Shown here: positions 54,387 to 64,000 of the stretch, piece after piece
How the letters are laid out: each line of letters begins with the position of its first letter
Position numbering within the stretch: position 1 is the stretch's first letter
Source of the DNA: Rhizobium sp. Q54
GTDB taxonomy: Bacteria; Pseudomonadota; Alphaproteobacteria; Rhizobiales; Xanthobacteraceae
Assembly (NCBI GenBank): GCA_945861265.1
Contig: CAMAUC010000008.1
Span: forward strand, 24,372 to 88,371
Direction: 5' to 3'
DNA length: 64,000 nt
Position numbers and translations under genes: made by a program
Notes under the pieces: generated by a model
Database searches by the model: none
Seen by the model: only the letters and a program-made list of their open reading frames with translations
Told to the model about the DNA's origin: nothing

Positions 54387-55403
54387 CTAGTAGTGGTCCT
54401 CGAAGCGCTTGGCCAGCTCTTCGATGTTTTCCGGCGGCCAGCCCGGCACTTCCATGCCGAGATGCAGGCCCATCTGCGCCAAGACTTCCTTGATCTCGTT
54501 GAGCGACTTGCGGCCGAAGTTCGGCGTGCGCAGCATTTCGGCTTCGGTCTTCTGCACGAGATCGCCGATATAGACGATATTGTCGTTCTTGAGACAGTTG
54601 GCCGAACGCACCGACAGCTCCAGCTCGTCGACCTTCTTGAGGAAGGCCGGGTTGAAGGCGAGGTCCGGGATGGTTTCCTGGGCCTGTTCCTTGCGCGGCT
54701 CTTCGAAGTTCACAAACACATTGAGCTGGTCCTGGAGGATGCGCGCCGCGTAAGCGAGCGTATCGTCCGGCGTGACCGCGCCATTGGTCTCGATGGTCAT
54801 GGTCAGCTTGTCGTAATCGAGGATCTGCCCTTCGCGGGTGTTCTCGACCTTGTAGGACACCTTGCGCACCGGCGAATACAGCGAGTCGACCGGGATCAGG
54901 CCGATCGGCGCGTCTTCCGGACGGTTGCGCTCGGCCGGGACATAGCCCTTGCCGGTGTTGACGGTGAATTCCATGCGAATCTCGGCGCCCTCGTCCAGCG
55001 TGCAGAGCACGAGGTCGGGGTTGAGCACGACGACATCGCCGACGGTCTGGATGTCGCCGGCGGTGACGGTGCCGGGACCCTGTTTCTTGACCACCATGCG
55101 CTTGGGGCCTTCGCCCTGCATCTTGATGGCGATGTCCTTGATGTTGAGGACCATGTCGGTGACGTCCTCGCGCACGCCGGCGATCGAGGAGAACTCATGC
55201 AGCACGCCATCGATGTGCACCGACTGCACGGCGGCGCCCTGCAACGACGACAGCAGAATGCGGCGCAGCGCGTTGCCCAAAGTCACGCCGAAGCCGCGTT
55301 CGAGCGGCTCGGCGACAACCGTGGCGATGCGCGACGGATCGGACCCGGCGGTCACCTGGAGCTTGTTCGGCCTGATCAATTCCTGCCAATTTTTCTGGAT
55401 CAC
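54387..55403 (-). CDS. rpoA: RNA polymerase alpha subunit
   Basis: 338 residues: an N-terminal dimerisation domain ([21 protein letters not shown]) and a C-terminal domain for promoter and activator contacts (about 250-335, [33 protein letters not shown] split over helices). I place the start at GTG 55403, read as [15 protein letters not shown], the normal N-terminus, with GGGTGAAG upstream; a longer frame to 55574 has no family match. It is between rpsK and rplQ, the standard alpha-operon order. Confidence 0.97.
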   Translation of the reverse strand: MIQKNWQELIRPNKLQVTAGSDPSRIATVVAEPLERGFGVTLGNALRRILLSSLQGAAVQSVHIDGVLHEFSSIAGVREDVTDMVLNIKDIAIKMQGEGPKRMVVKKQGPGTVTAGDIQTVGDVVVLNPDLVLCTLDEGAEIRMEFTVNTGKGYVPAERNRPEDAPIGLIPVDSLYSPVRKVSYKVENTREGQILDYDKLTMTIETNGAVTPDDTLAYAARILQDQLNVFVNFEEPRKEQAQETIPDLAFNPAFLKKVDELELSVRSANCLKNDNIVYIGDLVQKTEAEMLRTPNFGRKSLNEIKEVLAQMGLHLGMEVPGWPPENIEELAKRFEDHY

Positions 55404-55518
55404 ATCTTCACCCGTTATGCAGCGCTGGGCTTTGGCCAGCGCAACCCCACCCGCCATGTGGGGGAAATAGTCGGCGGCAGCGGACGCGCGAGGCGCGCCC
55501 GCTTCAATAAGCGAGTCT

Positions 55519-55908
55519 TTAGACGCGACGACGTTTACGCGGACGGCAACCGTTATGCGGGATCGTGGTGACATCGCGGATCGAGGTGACGGTAAAACCC
55601 GCCGCCTGCAACGCGCGCAAAGCCGACTCGCGGCCCGAACCGGGACCCGACACTTCGACCTCGAGGGTTTTCATGCCGTGTTCCTGCGCCTTCTTGGCGG
55701 CGTCCTCGGCGGCCATCTGCGCCGCGTACGGCGTCGATTTGCGCGAGCCCTTGAAGCCCATCGTGCCCGAGGACGACCAGGCGATGGCGTTGCCCTGCGC
55801 GTCGGTGATGGTGATCATGGTGTTGTTGAACGACGCATTGACGTGCGCGACGCCCGAGGCGATGTTTTTGCGTTCGCGCCGGCGGACGCGGGTGGCTTCT
55901 TTGGCCAT
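55519..55908 (-). CDS. rpsK: 30S ribosomal protein S11
   Basis: Small-subunit platform protein, 129 residues, the same length as in E. coli. [18 protein letters not shown] and [17 protein letters not shown] are the S11 landmarks, and the C-terminus [13 protein letters not shown] is typical. ATG 55908. It lies between rpsM and rpoA. Confidence 0.98.
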   Translation of the reverse strand: MAKEATRVRRRERKNIASGVAHVNASFNNTMITITDAQGNAIAWSSSGTMGFKGSRKSTPYAAQMAAEDAAKKAQEHGMKTLEVEVSGPGSGRESALRALQAAGFTVTSIRDVTTIPHNGCRPRKRRRV

Positions 55909-55975
55909 AGTCAGTCCTTTCGAGGTCCACGGCGGTTCGCCGTTTCAAGGGCGAAGCGCGGACGAGTTCAGCTGA

Positions 55976-56350
55976 TTAAGCGGTCTTTTTCTTGCCGGCG
56001 ATGGTCTTGGCCGGGCCCTTGCGGGTGCGCGCATTGGTATGCGTGCGCTGACCGCGAACGGGCAGACCCTTGCGGTGACGCAGGCCACGGTAGCAACCGA
56101 GGTCCATGAGCCGCTTGATGTTCATCGACGTTTCGCGGCGCAGATCGCCTTCGACCAGGAAGTCGTGGTCGATCATTTCGCGAATCTGCAACACCTCGGC
56201 GTCGGTGAGCTGCGAGACACGCCGTTCCGCCGGCAAGTTAACCTTGGCGACGATTTCCTTGGCGATCTTGGGACCGATGCCATGAATATATTGGAGCGCG
56301 ATGACGACACGCTTGTTGGTGGGCAAATTCACGCCCGCGATACGAGCCAC
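55976..56350 (-). CDS. rpsM: 30S ribosomal protein S13
   Basis: Small-subunit head protein contacting the P-site tRNA and 50S subunit, 124 residues. [15 protein letters not shown] and the C-terminal [18 protein letters not shown] are family signatures. The start is GTG at 56350 with GGAGAG upstream. It is preceded by about 170 bp past adk that has no gene and may hold an internal promoter. Confidence 0.98.
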   Translation of the reverse strand: MARIAGVNLPTNKRVVIALQYIHGIGPKIAKEIVAKVNLPAERRVSQLTDAEVLQIREMIDHDFLVEGDLRRETSMNIKRLMDLGCYRGLRHRKGLPVRGQRTHTNARTRKGPAKTIAGKKKTA

Positions 56351-56520
56351 GGATTGTCTCTCCTGTTATCGGTCGGCGGCGCTTGCAGCGCCGAATTCTG
56401 TTGTACGAATTTCTTCTGTCCCTTGAAGGGGATAGCGCAAAGCGTAACACGACACCCGCCCCCGCCCTTTGGGGGACCGGCATCGCGCCAAAACTCTGAA
56501 TACATTACTTATTAGGGGAT

Positions 56521-57443
56521 TCATGAGGCCTTCGTCAACCTCCGTCGGGCCTTGGTTTTGGCCCGTCCCGCCTTACCTTTCGCCGCCCCGGCCTTGCCGC
56601 CGGTTTTAGCTTTTTTGGCCTTCTTGGAGGCTTTCTCCGCCAGCTTCCTGGCGGCCTTTTTGGCGGCTTTTCGAGCCGCCTCGGCCTTCTTGGCGGCCTT
56701 TTTAGCTGCTTTCGCTGCCTTCTTGGCTGCTTTCTTTTCGGCCTTCGTGGCGGCCTTGGCCTTGGCTTTAACCTTGGCTGGCTTTGCCTTGGCTAGCTTT
56801 GACTTGGCCGGCTTCGCCTTTGCCGTGGCCGCGGTCGCCTTCTTGATCGTTTTTTTACCGGCAGGTTTGGCGGCAAGGATTCGGTCAATGGCGACAGTCA
56901 CGTCATCGATCGGCGCCATGCCGTCGACACCCTTGAGCATGCCTTTGGCGTCGTAATAGCCGGCAAGCGGCGCGGTCTGCGCGCGGTAGGCGGCGAGACG
57001 GCCCTTCAGCACTTCCGGATTGTCGTCCTTGCGCAGTGGCTCGCCGCGCGCGGTCATTTCGGCAACGCGCGTTTCGATGCGCTTGACCAGGATGCCTTCG
57101 TCGACCTTGAGTTCGATGACGGCATCGAGCTTGAGGCCGCGTTCGGCCAAAAGATTATCCAGCGCCTCGGCCTGCGGCACAGTGCGCGGAAAGCCGTCGA
57201 GCACGAATCCGTTCTTGGCGTCGGGCTGCCCGATGCGGTCGGCGATGATGGCGACGACAACTTCATCGGGTACCAGTTGCCCGGCGTCCATGATGCTTTT
57301 GGCGCGAAGACCGACCGGCGTACCGGCGGCGACGGCAGCGCGCAACATGTCGCCGGTCGAGAGCTGCACGATTTTGTGCTTCGCGACCAGACGCTGCGCT
57401 TGCGTGCCCTTCCCCGCCCCCGGCGGGCCGAGCAGAATCAGTC

Positions 57444-57447
<4 letters not shown>
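56521..57447 (-). CDS. adk: Adenylate kinase with long Lys/Ala-rich C-terminal tail
   Basis: Converts ATP + AMP to 2 ADP. The P-loop GPPGAGKGT (8-16), NMP-binding TGDMLRAA (31-38) and [11 protein letters not shown] (84-94) are intact, and the LID is short (about 125-150, without Zn cysteines) as in many Alphaproteobacteria. The enzyme should end near residue 192. From there to 308 runs a Lys/Ala repeat ([11 protein letters not shown] and variants), like histone H1 or AlgP tails, which is unusual for Adk and may bind RNA, ribosomes or DNA. The ATG overlaps the secY stop. Confidence 0.93.
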
Positions 57448-58775
<1,328 letters not shown>

Positions 58776-58929
58776 TCGCTCGCTCCTGCCGCCCTAGCCC
58801 CCGGCCTTAGCCTTCGCCGCCTGGAGGCTCCAAAACCCGAGAGCCTTACATAGGCGCTGTCGTCCAAACTTGTAACCGGCAGGACGTCGCACCGGCCGCG
58901 CGCGGCGGCCGGCGGCTAACCTGCCGCGA

Positions 58930-59481
58930 TTATTCGGCTTTCTTAGGCTTCGCCGGCTTGGCAGCTTCAAGCGCCATGCGCTTGTTCTTGCCGCGCGGCT
59001 CCGCGTCTTCCTCAACGACCGGCTTGGTGATCTTGACCGACCCGCCTGCCTTTTCGATGGCTTCGAGCGCCGACTTCGACGCGCCGAACACCGCGAAATT
59101 CGCCTTCGCCTTGAACTCAGTTCCGCCGAGCAGCTTGACGCCGCCCTTGGCGCGCCGCATCAACCCGGCCTTGACCATGGCTTCGGCGTCGACGGTCGCC
59201 TTGATGTCGAGCTTGCCGGCGTCGATCGCTGCCTGCAGCTTGTCGAGACCGATTTCGTTGAGCTTGACCGCGAACGACGTGTTGCGGAAGCCGCGCTTCG
59301 GCAGGCGGCGATGCAGCGGCATCTGGCCGCCTTCGAAGCCTTTGATGCGCACGCCGGAGCGCGCGGTCTGGCCCTTGCCGCCACGGCCGCCGGTCTTGCC
59401 CTTGCCGGAGCCGATGCCGCGGCCGATGCGCATGCGGTTCTTGCGGGCGCCGGGATTGTCGGCGATCTGGTTCAGTTTCAT
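58930..59481 (-). CDS. rplO: 50S ribosomal protein L15
   Basis: Late-assembly large-subunit protein, 183 residues versus about 144 in E. coli. [22 protein letters not shown] and [18 protein letters not shown] are family marks. The extra length is a basic/acidic C-terminal tail (about 155-183, [11 protein letters not shown] at the end), as seen in several Alphaproteobacteria. ATG 59481, 53 bp after rpmD. Confidence 0.97.
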   Translation of the reverse strand: MKLNQIADNPGARKNRMRIGRGIGSGKGKTGGRGGKGQTARSGVRIKGFEGGQMPLHRRLPKRGFRNTSFAVKLNEIGLDKLQAAIDAGKLDIKATVDAEAMVKAGLMRRAKGGVKLLGGTEFKAKANFAVFGASKSALEAIEKAGGSVKITKPVVEEDAEPRGKNKRMALEAAKPAKPKKAE

Positions 59482-59534
59482 CTCACGTCCTCGTTCTCTG
59501 CGTTCGCCGGCTCACCTTCGAGCCCGGCGCAGAA

Positions 59535-59732
59535 TTACTTCTTGGCTTCGACCACGCGCACCAGGTGGCGAATCTTGCGGACCATGCCATGGGTCTCCGG
59601 CGTGTCCGGCAGATCCTTGACCCGGCCGACCTTGTTCAGGCCGAGACCGATCAGCGTTTCGCGCTGATCGTGATGACAGCGCAGCGGGCTGGCATATTGC
59701 TCGAGCTTGATCGTCTTTTTCGCGGTAGCCAT
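59535..59732 (-). CDS. rpmD: 50S ribosomal protein L30
   Basis: 65-residue large-subunit protein with the L30 pattern QRETLIGLGLNKVGRVKDLPDT. ATG 59732. It lies between rpsE and rplO, 18 bp after rpsE. Confidence 0.96.
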   Translation of the reverse strand: MATAKKTIKLEQYASPLRCHHDQRETLIGLGLNKVGRVKDLPDTPETHGMVRKIRHLVRVVEAKK

Positions 59733-59750
59733 AACTTAAGTTCCTACTTT

Positions 59751-60329
59751 TTAGTCAGCCACGACTTCGTCGGCGCCTTCGCGGCGGCGAGCCTGCAGCG
59801 TGGAAACCTTGACGTTGCGGCGGGACGCGACCGAACGCGGCGAGTCCTGATGCTTGAGCGCGTCGAAAGTGGCGCGCACGACGTTGTACGGGTTCGACGA
59901 ACCGAGCGACTTGGCGACGATGTCTTGCATGCCGAGCGTTTCGAATACGGCGCGCATCGGGCCGCCGGCGATGATGCCGGTACCGGCAGGAGCGGCGCGC
60001 AAGAACACCTTGCCGGCGCCATGACGCCCGGCAACATCGTGATGCAGCGTACGGCCGTCGCGCAGCGCGACGCGGGTCAGCGAGCGCTTGGCGGCTTCCG
60101 TCGCCTTGCGGATGGCTTCAGGCACTTCGCGCGCCTTGCCATGGCCGAAACCGACCCGGCCCTTCTGATCGCCAACAACGACGAGTGCCGCGAAACCGAA
60201 GCGCTTGCCGCCCTTGACCACCTTGGCCACACGATTGATGTGCACCAACTTGTCAGTGAACTCGCTGTCGCGCTCTTCGCGGCCACCTGGGCCACCACGC
60301 GGACGGTCTCGTCGGGGTTCTTGTGCCAT
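59751..60329 (-). CDS. rpsE: 30S ribosomal protein S5
   Basis: Decoding-fidelity protein, 192 residues, with an Arg/Glu-rich N-terminal extension (1-25) relative to E. coli. [36 protein letters not shown] and [13 protein letters not shown] are conserved. ATG 60329. Followed by rpmD. Confidence 0.98.
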   Translation of the reverse strand: MAQEPRRDRPRGGPGGREERDSEFTDKLVHINRVAKVVKGGKRFGFAALVVVGDQKGRVGFGHGKAREVPEAIRKATEAAKRSLTRVALRDGRTLHHDVAGRHGAGKVFLRAAPAGTGIIAGGPMRAVFETLGMQDIVAKSLGSSNPYNVVRATFDALKHQDSPRSVASRRNVKVSTLQARRREGADEVVAD

Positions 60330-60398
60330 ATTCAGTGTTCCCTGCGCATCATCTTGTCCGAAAACCGGTTCCCACTTTTCGGGATGATGCGTGTTCCG

Positions 60399-60761
60399 TT
60401 AAAAGTTGAGTCCGCCTTCACGCGCGGCATCCGCCAGCGCCTTGATGCGTCCGTGATAGAGATAGCCGCCACGATCGAACACCACTTCCTTGATGCCCTT
60501 TTCCTTGGCGCGTTCGGCGATCAACTTGCCGACTGCCTTGGCGGCTTCGATGTTGGCGCCCGTCTTCTGCTTTTCACGCATCGTCTTCTCGAGCGACGAA
60601 GCGGCCGCGACGGTCACGCCCTTTTCGTCATCGATAAGCTGAGCGTGGATATGCTGCGACGAACGGAACACCGAAAGCCGTGTCCGTCCACGCGCCGCAA
60701 GTTTCACCTTGCGTCGCACTGTCGCCGTCCGCCGCGCGGTCCGGTCACTTAATCTCGACAT
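60399..60761 (-). CDS. rplR: 50S ribosomal protein L18
   Basis: 5S rRNA-binding protein, 120 residues. [18 protein letters not shown] and [23 protein letters not shown] are landmarks. I start at ATG 60761 ([11 protein letters not shown]); an earlier frame to 60812 would add basic residues and overlap rplF. 69 bp separate it from rpsE. Confidence 0.97.
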   Translation of the reverse strand: MSRLSDRTARRTATVRRKVKLAARGRTRLSVFRSSQHIHAQLIDDEKGVTVAAASSLEKTMREKQKTGANIEAAKAVGKLIAERAKEKGIKEVVFDRGGYLYHGRIKALADAAREGGLNF

Positions 60762-60774
60762 GGCGTTATGCCCT

Positions 60775-61308
60775 CTACTTCTTCTTGCCTTCCTTGCGGA
60801 AGATATATTCACCGGCGTATTTCACGCCCTTGCCCTTGTACGGTTCCGGCGGACGATAACCGCGGATTTCCGCGGCGACCTGCCCGACAGTCTGCTTGTT
60901 GATGCCGGAAATGTTGATTTCGGTCGGCTTCGGCGTCGCGATCGTGATTCCTTCCGGGATCGGGAAGGTGACGTCGTGCGAGAAACCGAGCTGCAGGTTC
61001 AGGCTCTTGCCCTGGACCGCGGCGCGATAACCGACGCCGGTGATCTCGAGCTTCTCTTCGAAGCCCTTGGTCACGCCGGTCACCAGGTTCGACACCAGCG
61101 TGCGATAGGTGCCCCACATCGAGCGCGCACGCTTTGAGTCGTTGCGCGGATCGACCTTCACCATGCCCTTGTCGAGCGCGACGATGACGTCGTCATGCAC
61201 GACCAGCTGGACCGCGCCCTTCGGGCCCTTGACCTTGACGGTCTGGCCTTCGACGGTGGCGGTGACGCCGGACGGAACGGATACGGGTTTTTTGCCAATG
61301 CGTGACAT
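60775..61308 (-). CDS. rplF: 50S ribosomal protein L6
   Basis: 177-residue large-subunit protein near the factor-binding site, E. coli length. [15 protein letters not shown] and [21 protein letters not shown] at the C-terminus are diagnostic (split over the last 21 residues). ATG 61308 overlaps the rpsH stop by 1 nt. Confidence 0.98.
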   Translation of the reverse strand: MSRIGKKPVSVPSGVTATVEGQTVKVKGPKGAVQLVVHDDVIVALDKGMVKVDPRNDSKRARSMWGTYRTLVSNLVTGVTKGFEEKLEITGVGYRAAVQGKSLNLQLGFSHDVTFPIPEGITIATPKPTEINISGINKQTVGQVAAEIRGYRPPEPYKGKGVKYAGEYIFRKEGKKK

Positions 61309-61703
61309 TAGAACACCGTGCAGATGATTTCGCCGCCAACATTGGCTTCGCGAGCGTCGTGGTCGGCCATCACGCCCTTCGGCGTGGATACGATGGCAAC
61401 ACCAAGACCGTTGTTGATGCGCGGCAGCGCCTTGACCGAAGCGTAAACGCGGCGGCCCGGCTTGGAGACGCGCGCGATTTCGCGGATGACGGGCTCGCCT
61501 TCGAAATACTTCAGTTCGATTTCGAGCTCGCTGCGGCCGTTGGCGTGCGCCACGGCGGCGTAACCGCGGATGTAGCCTTCCGCCTTGAGCACTTCGGCAA
61601 CGCGCTCGCGCTGCTTGGAGCCCGGCATCGAGACCTTGGCCTTGGCGCGCATCTGCGCGTTGCGGATGCGGGTGATCATATCGCCGATTGGATCGTTTAC
61701 CAT
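61308..61703 (-). CDS. rpsH: 30S ribosomal protein S8
   Basis: 131-residue central-domain protein that in E. coli also represses the spc operon. [16 protein letters not shown] at the start and [20 protein letters not shown] at the end are typical. ATG 61703. Adjacent to rpsN and rplF. Confidence 0.98.
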   Translation of the reverse strand: MVNDPIGDMITRIRNAQMRAKAKVSMPGSKQRERVAEVLKAEGYIRGYAAVAHANGRSELEIELKYFEGEPVIREIARVSKPGRRVYASVKALPRINNGLGVAIVSTPKGVMADHDAREANVGGEIICTVF

Positions 61704-61713
61704 CTCGGCCCCC

Positions 61714-62019
61714 TTACCAGCTCGACTTCACAAGGCCTGGAATCACGCCCTTGTTGCCCATATCGCGTAGCGCGATACGGCTCAGTCTATGCTTGCGGTA
61801 ATATGCGTGCGGACGGCCCGTCAGTTCGCAGCGGTTGTGAATGCGCACAGCGGACGAGTTGCGCGGCAGCTCGGCCAGCTTCAGCGTCGCGGCGTAGCGC
61901 TCCTCCATCGGGAGGGTCTTGTCGTGAGCGATAGCCTTGAGCTTCGCGCGGCGGGGAGCGAATTTCTTCGTCATCCGCTTCCGTCGATTGTTCTTCTCGA
62001 TCGAACTCTTCTTCGCCAT
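61714..62019 (-). CDS. rpsN: 30S ribosomal protein S14 (zinc-independent type)
   Basis: 101 residues, the long form without the CxxC zinc ribbon (one Cys only). [20 protein letters not shown] is conserved. ATG 62019. It lies between rplE and rpsH, 10 bp before the latter. Confidence 0.98.
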   Translation of the reverse strand: MAKKSSIEKNNRRKRMTKKFAPRRAKLKAIAHDKTLPMEERYAATLKLAELPRNSSAVRIHNRCELTGRPHAYYRKHRLSRIALRDMGNKGVIPGLVKSSW

Positions 62020-62065
62020 GTACCTTAGCTCCTTATTTCCGCGTTTGAGGTGGCTTTGAGGCCCC

Positions 62066-62710
62066 TCACTGCCGGAACGGGAATTGGAATGCGGCTAGCA
62101 ACGCGCGGGCTTCTTCGTCGGTGCGCGCGCTCGTGCAAACAGTGATGTCCATGCCCCAGGAATCGACAACCTTGTCGAAGTCGATTTCCGGGAAAATGAT
62201 GTGTTCCTTGACGCCGATCGAATAGTTGCCGCGGCCGTCGAAGCTCTTCGGGTTCAGTCCGCGGAAGTCGCGGATGCGCGGCAGTGCGATGTTCACCAGG
62301 CGGTCGATGAAGTCATACATGCGCGTCTTGCGCAGCGTAACTTTGGTGCCGATTGCCTGGCCGTCGCGCAGCTTGTAGGTCGCGATCGACTTGCGCGACT
62401 TGGTGATGACCGGCTTCTGGCCGGCGATCAGCGCGAGGTCGCCTGCGGCCTGATCGACCTTCTTGCGATCGGCAACGCCCTCGCCGATGCCCATGTTGAG
62501 AACCACTTTCGTGATCCGCGGCACCTGCATGACGTTCTTGTAGCCGAATTGCTTGGTCATTTCCGGACGGATGACCTTCTCGTAGTGCGTCGTCAGACGC
62601 GCCACATAGTCGGACGCAACGCGCGCCTTCTTGACCTTCGGCGCGTCGCCCTCGGCGGGCTTGGCGACCTTCGGCTTTTTGACCTTGGGTTCTGTCTGCG
62701 TATCAGCCAT
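62066..62710 (-). CDS. rplE: 50S ribosomal protein L5 with basic N-terminal extension
   Basis: Contacts 5S rRNA and the P-site tRNA. The 214 residues comprise a Lys/Pro-rich extension (about 1-32: [20 protein letters not shown]) and the conserved L5 core (about 35-214: [18 protein letters not shown]). E. coli L5 has about 179 residues. The start ATG 62710 overlaps the rplX stop by 8 nt; no nearer ATG precedes the core. The extension matches the Lys/Ala theme in adk and rpmC. Confidence 0.96.
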   Translation of the reverse strand: MADTQTEPKVKKPKVAKPAEGDAPKVKKARVASDYVARLTTHYEKVIRPEMTKQFGYKNVMQVPRITKVVLNMGIGEGVADRKKVDQAAGDLALIAGQKPVITKSRKSIATYKLRDGQAIGTKVTLRKTRMYDFIDRLVNIALPRIRDFRGLNPKSFDGRGNYSIGVKEHIIFPEIDFDKVVDSWGMDITVCTSARTDEEARALLAAFQFPFRQ

Positions 62711-63029
62711 CGATTTCTGCTCCGGAGCGCTTGGCGAAACGCACTTTTTTAGCGTTGTCGCCTTCGCCGATAATCTTGAACCCGACGCGGGTCGGCTTGC
62801 CATCCTTGGGATCGGCCAGCGCCAGGTTGGACAGGTGGATCGCGCTCTCTTTCGAGATGATGCCGCCTTCCTGCTGGGCCGATTGACGCTGATGACGCTT
62901 GATCATGTTGATGCCGCGCACCAGCGCGCGATCGGCGTCCGGGCGCACTTCGACGACTTCGCCGGTGCGGCCCTTGTCGCGGCCGGTCAGAACGATGACT
63001 TTGTCGCCTTTACGGATCTTGGCAGCCAT
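62703..63029 (-). CDS. rplX: 50S ribosomal protein L24
   Basis: 108-residue assembly initiator. [22 protein letters not shown] is the KOW motif (listed in two parts), followed by GVNMIKRH-like [13 protein letters not shown] 63029 shares a base with the rplN stop (TAATG). Confidence 0.97.
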   Translation of the reverse strand: MAAKIRKGDKVIVLTGRDKGRTGEVVEVRPDADRALVRGINMIKRHQRQSAQQEGGIISKESAIHLSNLALADPKDGKPTRVGFKIIGEGDNAKKVRFAKRSGAEIDG

Positions 63030-63397
63030 TACAGCACCTCCGGGGCGAGCGAGAGAATCTTCATGTGGTTCTTGGCGCGCAGTTCGCGCGGCACGGGCCC
63101 GAAGATACGGGTGCCGACCGGCTCGCTCTGCGCCGTGATCAGCACCGCGGCGTTGCGGTCGAAGCGGATGACCGAACCGTCGGCGCGCTTTATATCCTTG
63201 CGGATGCGCACGACGACGGCCTTCATCACTTCGCCCTTTTTCACGCGGCCGCGCGGAATGGCTTCTTTCACCGAGACGACGATGATGTCGCCGATGGTCG
63301 CGTACTTCCGCTTCGAACCGCCCAGCACTTTGATGCACATGACGCGGCGCGCGCCGGAATTGTCGGCGACGTCGAGGTTGGTTTGCATCTGAATCAT
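63029..63397 (-). CDS. rplN: 50S ribosomal protein L14
   Basis: 122 residues, one short of E. coli. [20 protein letters not shown] at the start and the C-terminal [15 protein letters not shown] are diagnostic. It forms an intersubunit bridge. ATG 63397. The stop overlaps rplX. Confidence 0.98.
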   Translation of the reverse strand: MIQMQTNLDVADNSGARRVMCIKVLGGSKRKYATIGDIIVVSVKEAIPRGRVKKGEVMKAVVVRIRKDIKRADGSVIRFDRNAAVLITAQSEPVGTRIFGPVPRELRAKNHMKILSLAPEVL

Positions 63398-63472
63398 GAT
63401 GCGGCTCTCATTCTTTTTGGGCGGGTAAGGCGTTCAAGGCCTCGGCACCCAGGTTCAACAAAATAGCGGCGT

Positions 63473-63721
63473 TTAGACTTTTTGCTTCTTCTCGCCGCGG
63501 ATCACTTCCCAAGTTTTCAGCTTGGAAATCGGGCGGCGCTCCTCGATCCACACCACGTCGCCGACCGAATACTGGTTGGTTTCGTCGTGCGCGTGATACT
63601 TCTTGGAGCGGCTGATGGTCTTCTTCATCGTCGCATGGGCAAAGCGCCGGTCAACACGCACGACCACGGTCTTGGCCTGCTTGTCGCTGACGACGACGCC
63701 CTGGAGCGTACGTTTCGGCAT
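63473..63721 (-). CDS. rpsQ: 30S ribosomal protein S17
   Basis: 82-residue early-assembly protein. [20 protein letters not shown] and [20 protein letters not shown] are the family marks. ATG 63721, 9 bp downstream of rpmC. 75 bp separate it from rplN. Confidence 0.98.
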   Translation of the reverse strand: MPKRTLQGVVVSDKQAKTVVVRVDRRFAHATMKKTISRSKKYHAHDETNQYSVGDVVWIEERRPISKLKTWEVIRGEKKQKV

Positions 63722-63730
63722 CTACTACCC

Positions 63731-64000
63731 CTACTTCTTCGTCTTGTTGGGTTTATTGGCGAGTGCGCGCTTGGCCGAGGCCGGCGCGGCTTTCGTAGCG
63801 GCCTTGCGGCGGGCCGACTTCGGAGTCTTGTTCGTCTTTACGGCGGGCTTCGCCGAGGTCTTTGCCGTCGTCTTCACGGCCGGCTCGGTGCCGACGCGCT
63901 TCTGCGCGGCAATCGTCTTCATGCGCGCGATGTCGCGGCGGATGACGCGAACGCGCGAGGTGTTCTCGAGCTGACCGGTGGCCCGCTGAAAGCGCAGATT
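63731..64000 (-). CDS. rpmC: 50S ribosomal protein L29 with Lys/Ala-rich tail (5' end beyond the window)
   Basis: Exit-tunnel protein. The window holds the C-terminal part: [28 protein letters not shown] is the end of a normal L29 core (given here as positions about 63915-64000), followed by about 60 extra residues rich in Lys, Ala and Thr ([20 protein letters not shown] type). E. coli L29 has about 63 residues in total. The start is outside the window. A reading frame beginning inside at 63922 is an internal Met, not the gene start. Confidence 0.9.
   Translation of the reverse strand, partial: NLRFQRATGQLENTSRVRVIRRDIARMKTIAAQKRVGTEPAVKTTAKTSAKPAVKTNKTPKSARRKAATKAAPASAKRALANKPNKTKK

Noticed and set aside
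58776..58929. Possible small gene between rplO and secY
   Set aside because: The open frames are short, basic and overlap secY or rplO; only a GC-rich hairpin is visible.
63731..63922. Separate small Lys-rich gene beginning at an internal Met
   Set aside because: The upstream codons to the window edge read the conserved end of L29 in the same frame, so this is the tail of rpmC.

Overview
The window is a GC-rich alphaproteobacterial chromosome segment. It most resembles Hyphomicrobiales (Rhizobiales) of the Bradyrhizobium / Pseudolabrys / Xanthobacteraceae kind. The support is an S10-spc-alpha ribosomal protein cluster with a short-LID adenylate kinase, an ATP12-type chaperone, a perfect CtrA-type box (TTAA-N7-TTAA), candidate EcfG-type stress promoters (GGAAC-N16-xxTT), two Bug-type solute receptors, and a palindromic intergenic repeat of a kind common in this order. 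The lineage is inferred from gene content; no 16S gene is present. I see no rRNA, phage, insertion sequence or CRISPR array.

Layout. 1-8.2 kb: the end of a secreted unknown, an APC permease, a secreted alpha/beta-hydrolase-like protein, isovaleryl-CoA dehydrogenase, a GGDEF-EAL protein and MgtE. 8.4-13.8 kb: two tandem secreted polysaccharide deacetylases, a DUF3830 protein, tRNA-Leu(GAG), a lone fliN divergent from lipB with a CtrA box between them, acylphosphatase, a gamma-glutamylcyclotransferase-like protein and an unknown membrane protein. 13.8-28.5 kb: pccA and pccB (propionyl-CoA carboxylase) lie about 11 kb apart. Between them are a 1-Cys peroxiredoxin, a thioesterase, an EamA transporter, small membrane proteins, an AhpD-like protein, a lipase-like lipoprotein, an SDR, a metallo-beta-lactamase-fold protein, two Bug receptors, a FitAB/VapBC-type toxin-antitoxin pair with a palindromic operator, a cupin, and a 750-bp palindrome-rich stretch without a convincing gene.

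28.5-42.5 kb: a TPR-glycosyltransferase-like protein, Dps, a membrane protein, a HAD phosphatase overlapping ATP12, a three-gene 2-oxoacid:ferredoxin oxidoreductase operon (flavin/Fe-S subunit, KorA, KorB), a membrane diguanylate cyclase, an ArsR-SRPBCC-SRPBCC operon whose middle gene carries a 1-nt frameshift, an FNT-family channel and a secreted unknown. 42.5-48 kb: rluC, nat, a secreted unknown, rarA and degP, all on the minus strand. 48-53.8 kb: a catabolic-looking block (zinc-type oxidoreductase, diheme cytochrome c, LysR, ABC binding protein, acyl-CoA-dehydrogenase-fold flavoprotein) lies between degP and the ribosomal cluster.

53.8-64 kb: on the minus strand, rpmC (cut by the window edge), rpsQ, rplN, rplX, rplE, rpsN, rpsH, rplF, rplR, rpsE, rpmD, rplO, secY, adk, rpsM, rpsK, rpoA, rplQ. 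The cluster ends in a clear intrinsic terminator, and a second terminator-like hairpin sits between rpoA and rplQ. Adenylate kinase carries a roughly 115-residue Lys/Ala-rich tail, L29 has a similar shorter one, and L5 has a basic N-terminal extension.

No complete novel system is evident. The observations most worth following are the CtrA box beside the lone fliN, the Lys/Ala tails in the ribosomal cluster, the Kor operon, the frameshifted SRPBCC gene, the candidate EcfG promoters and the repeat-rich gap at 24.0-24.6 kb.
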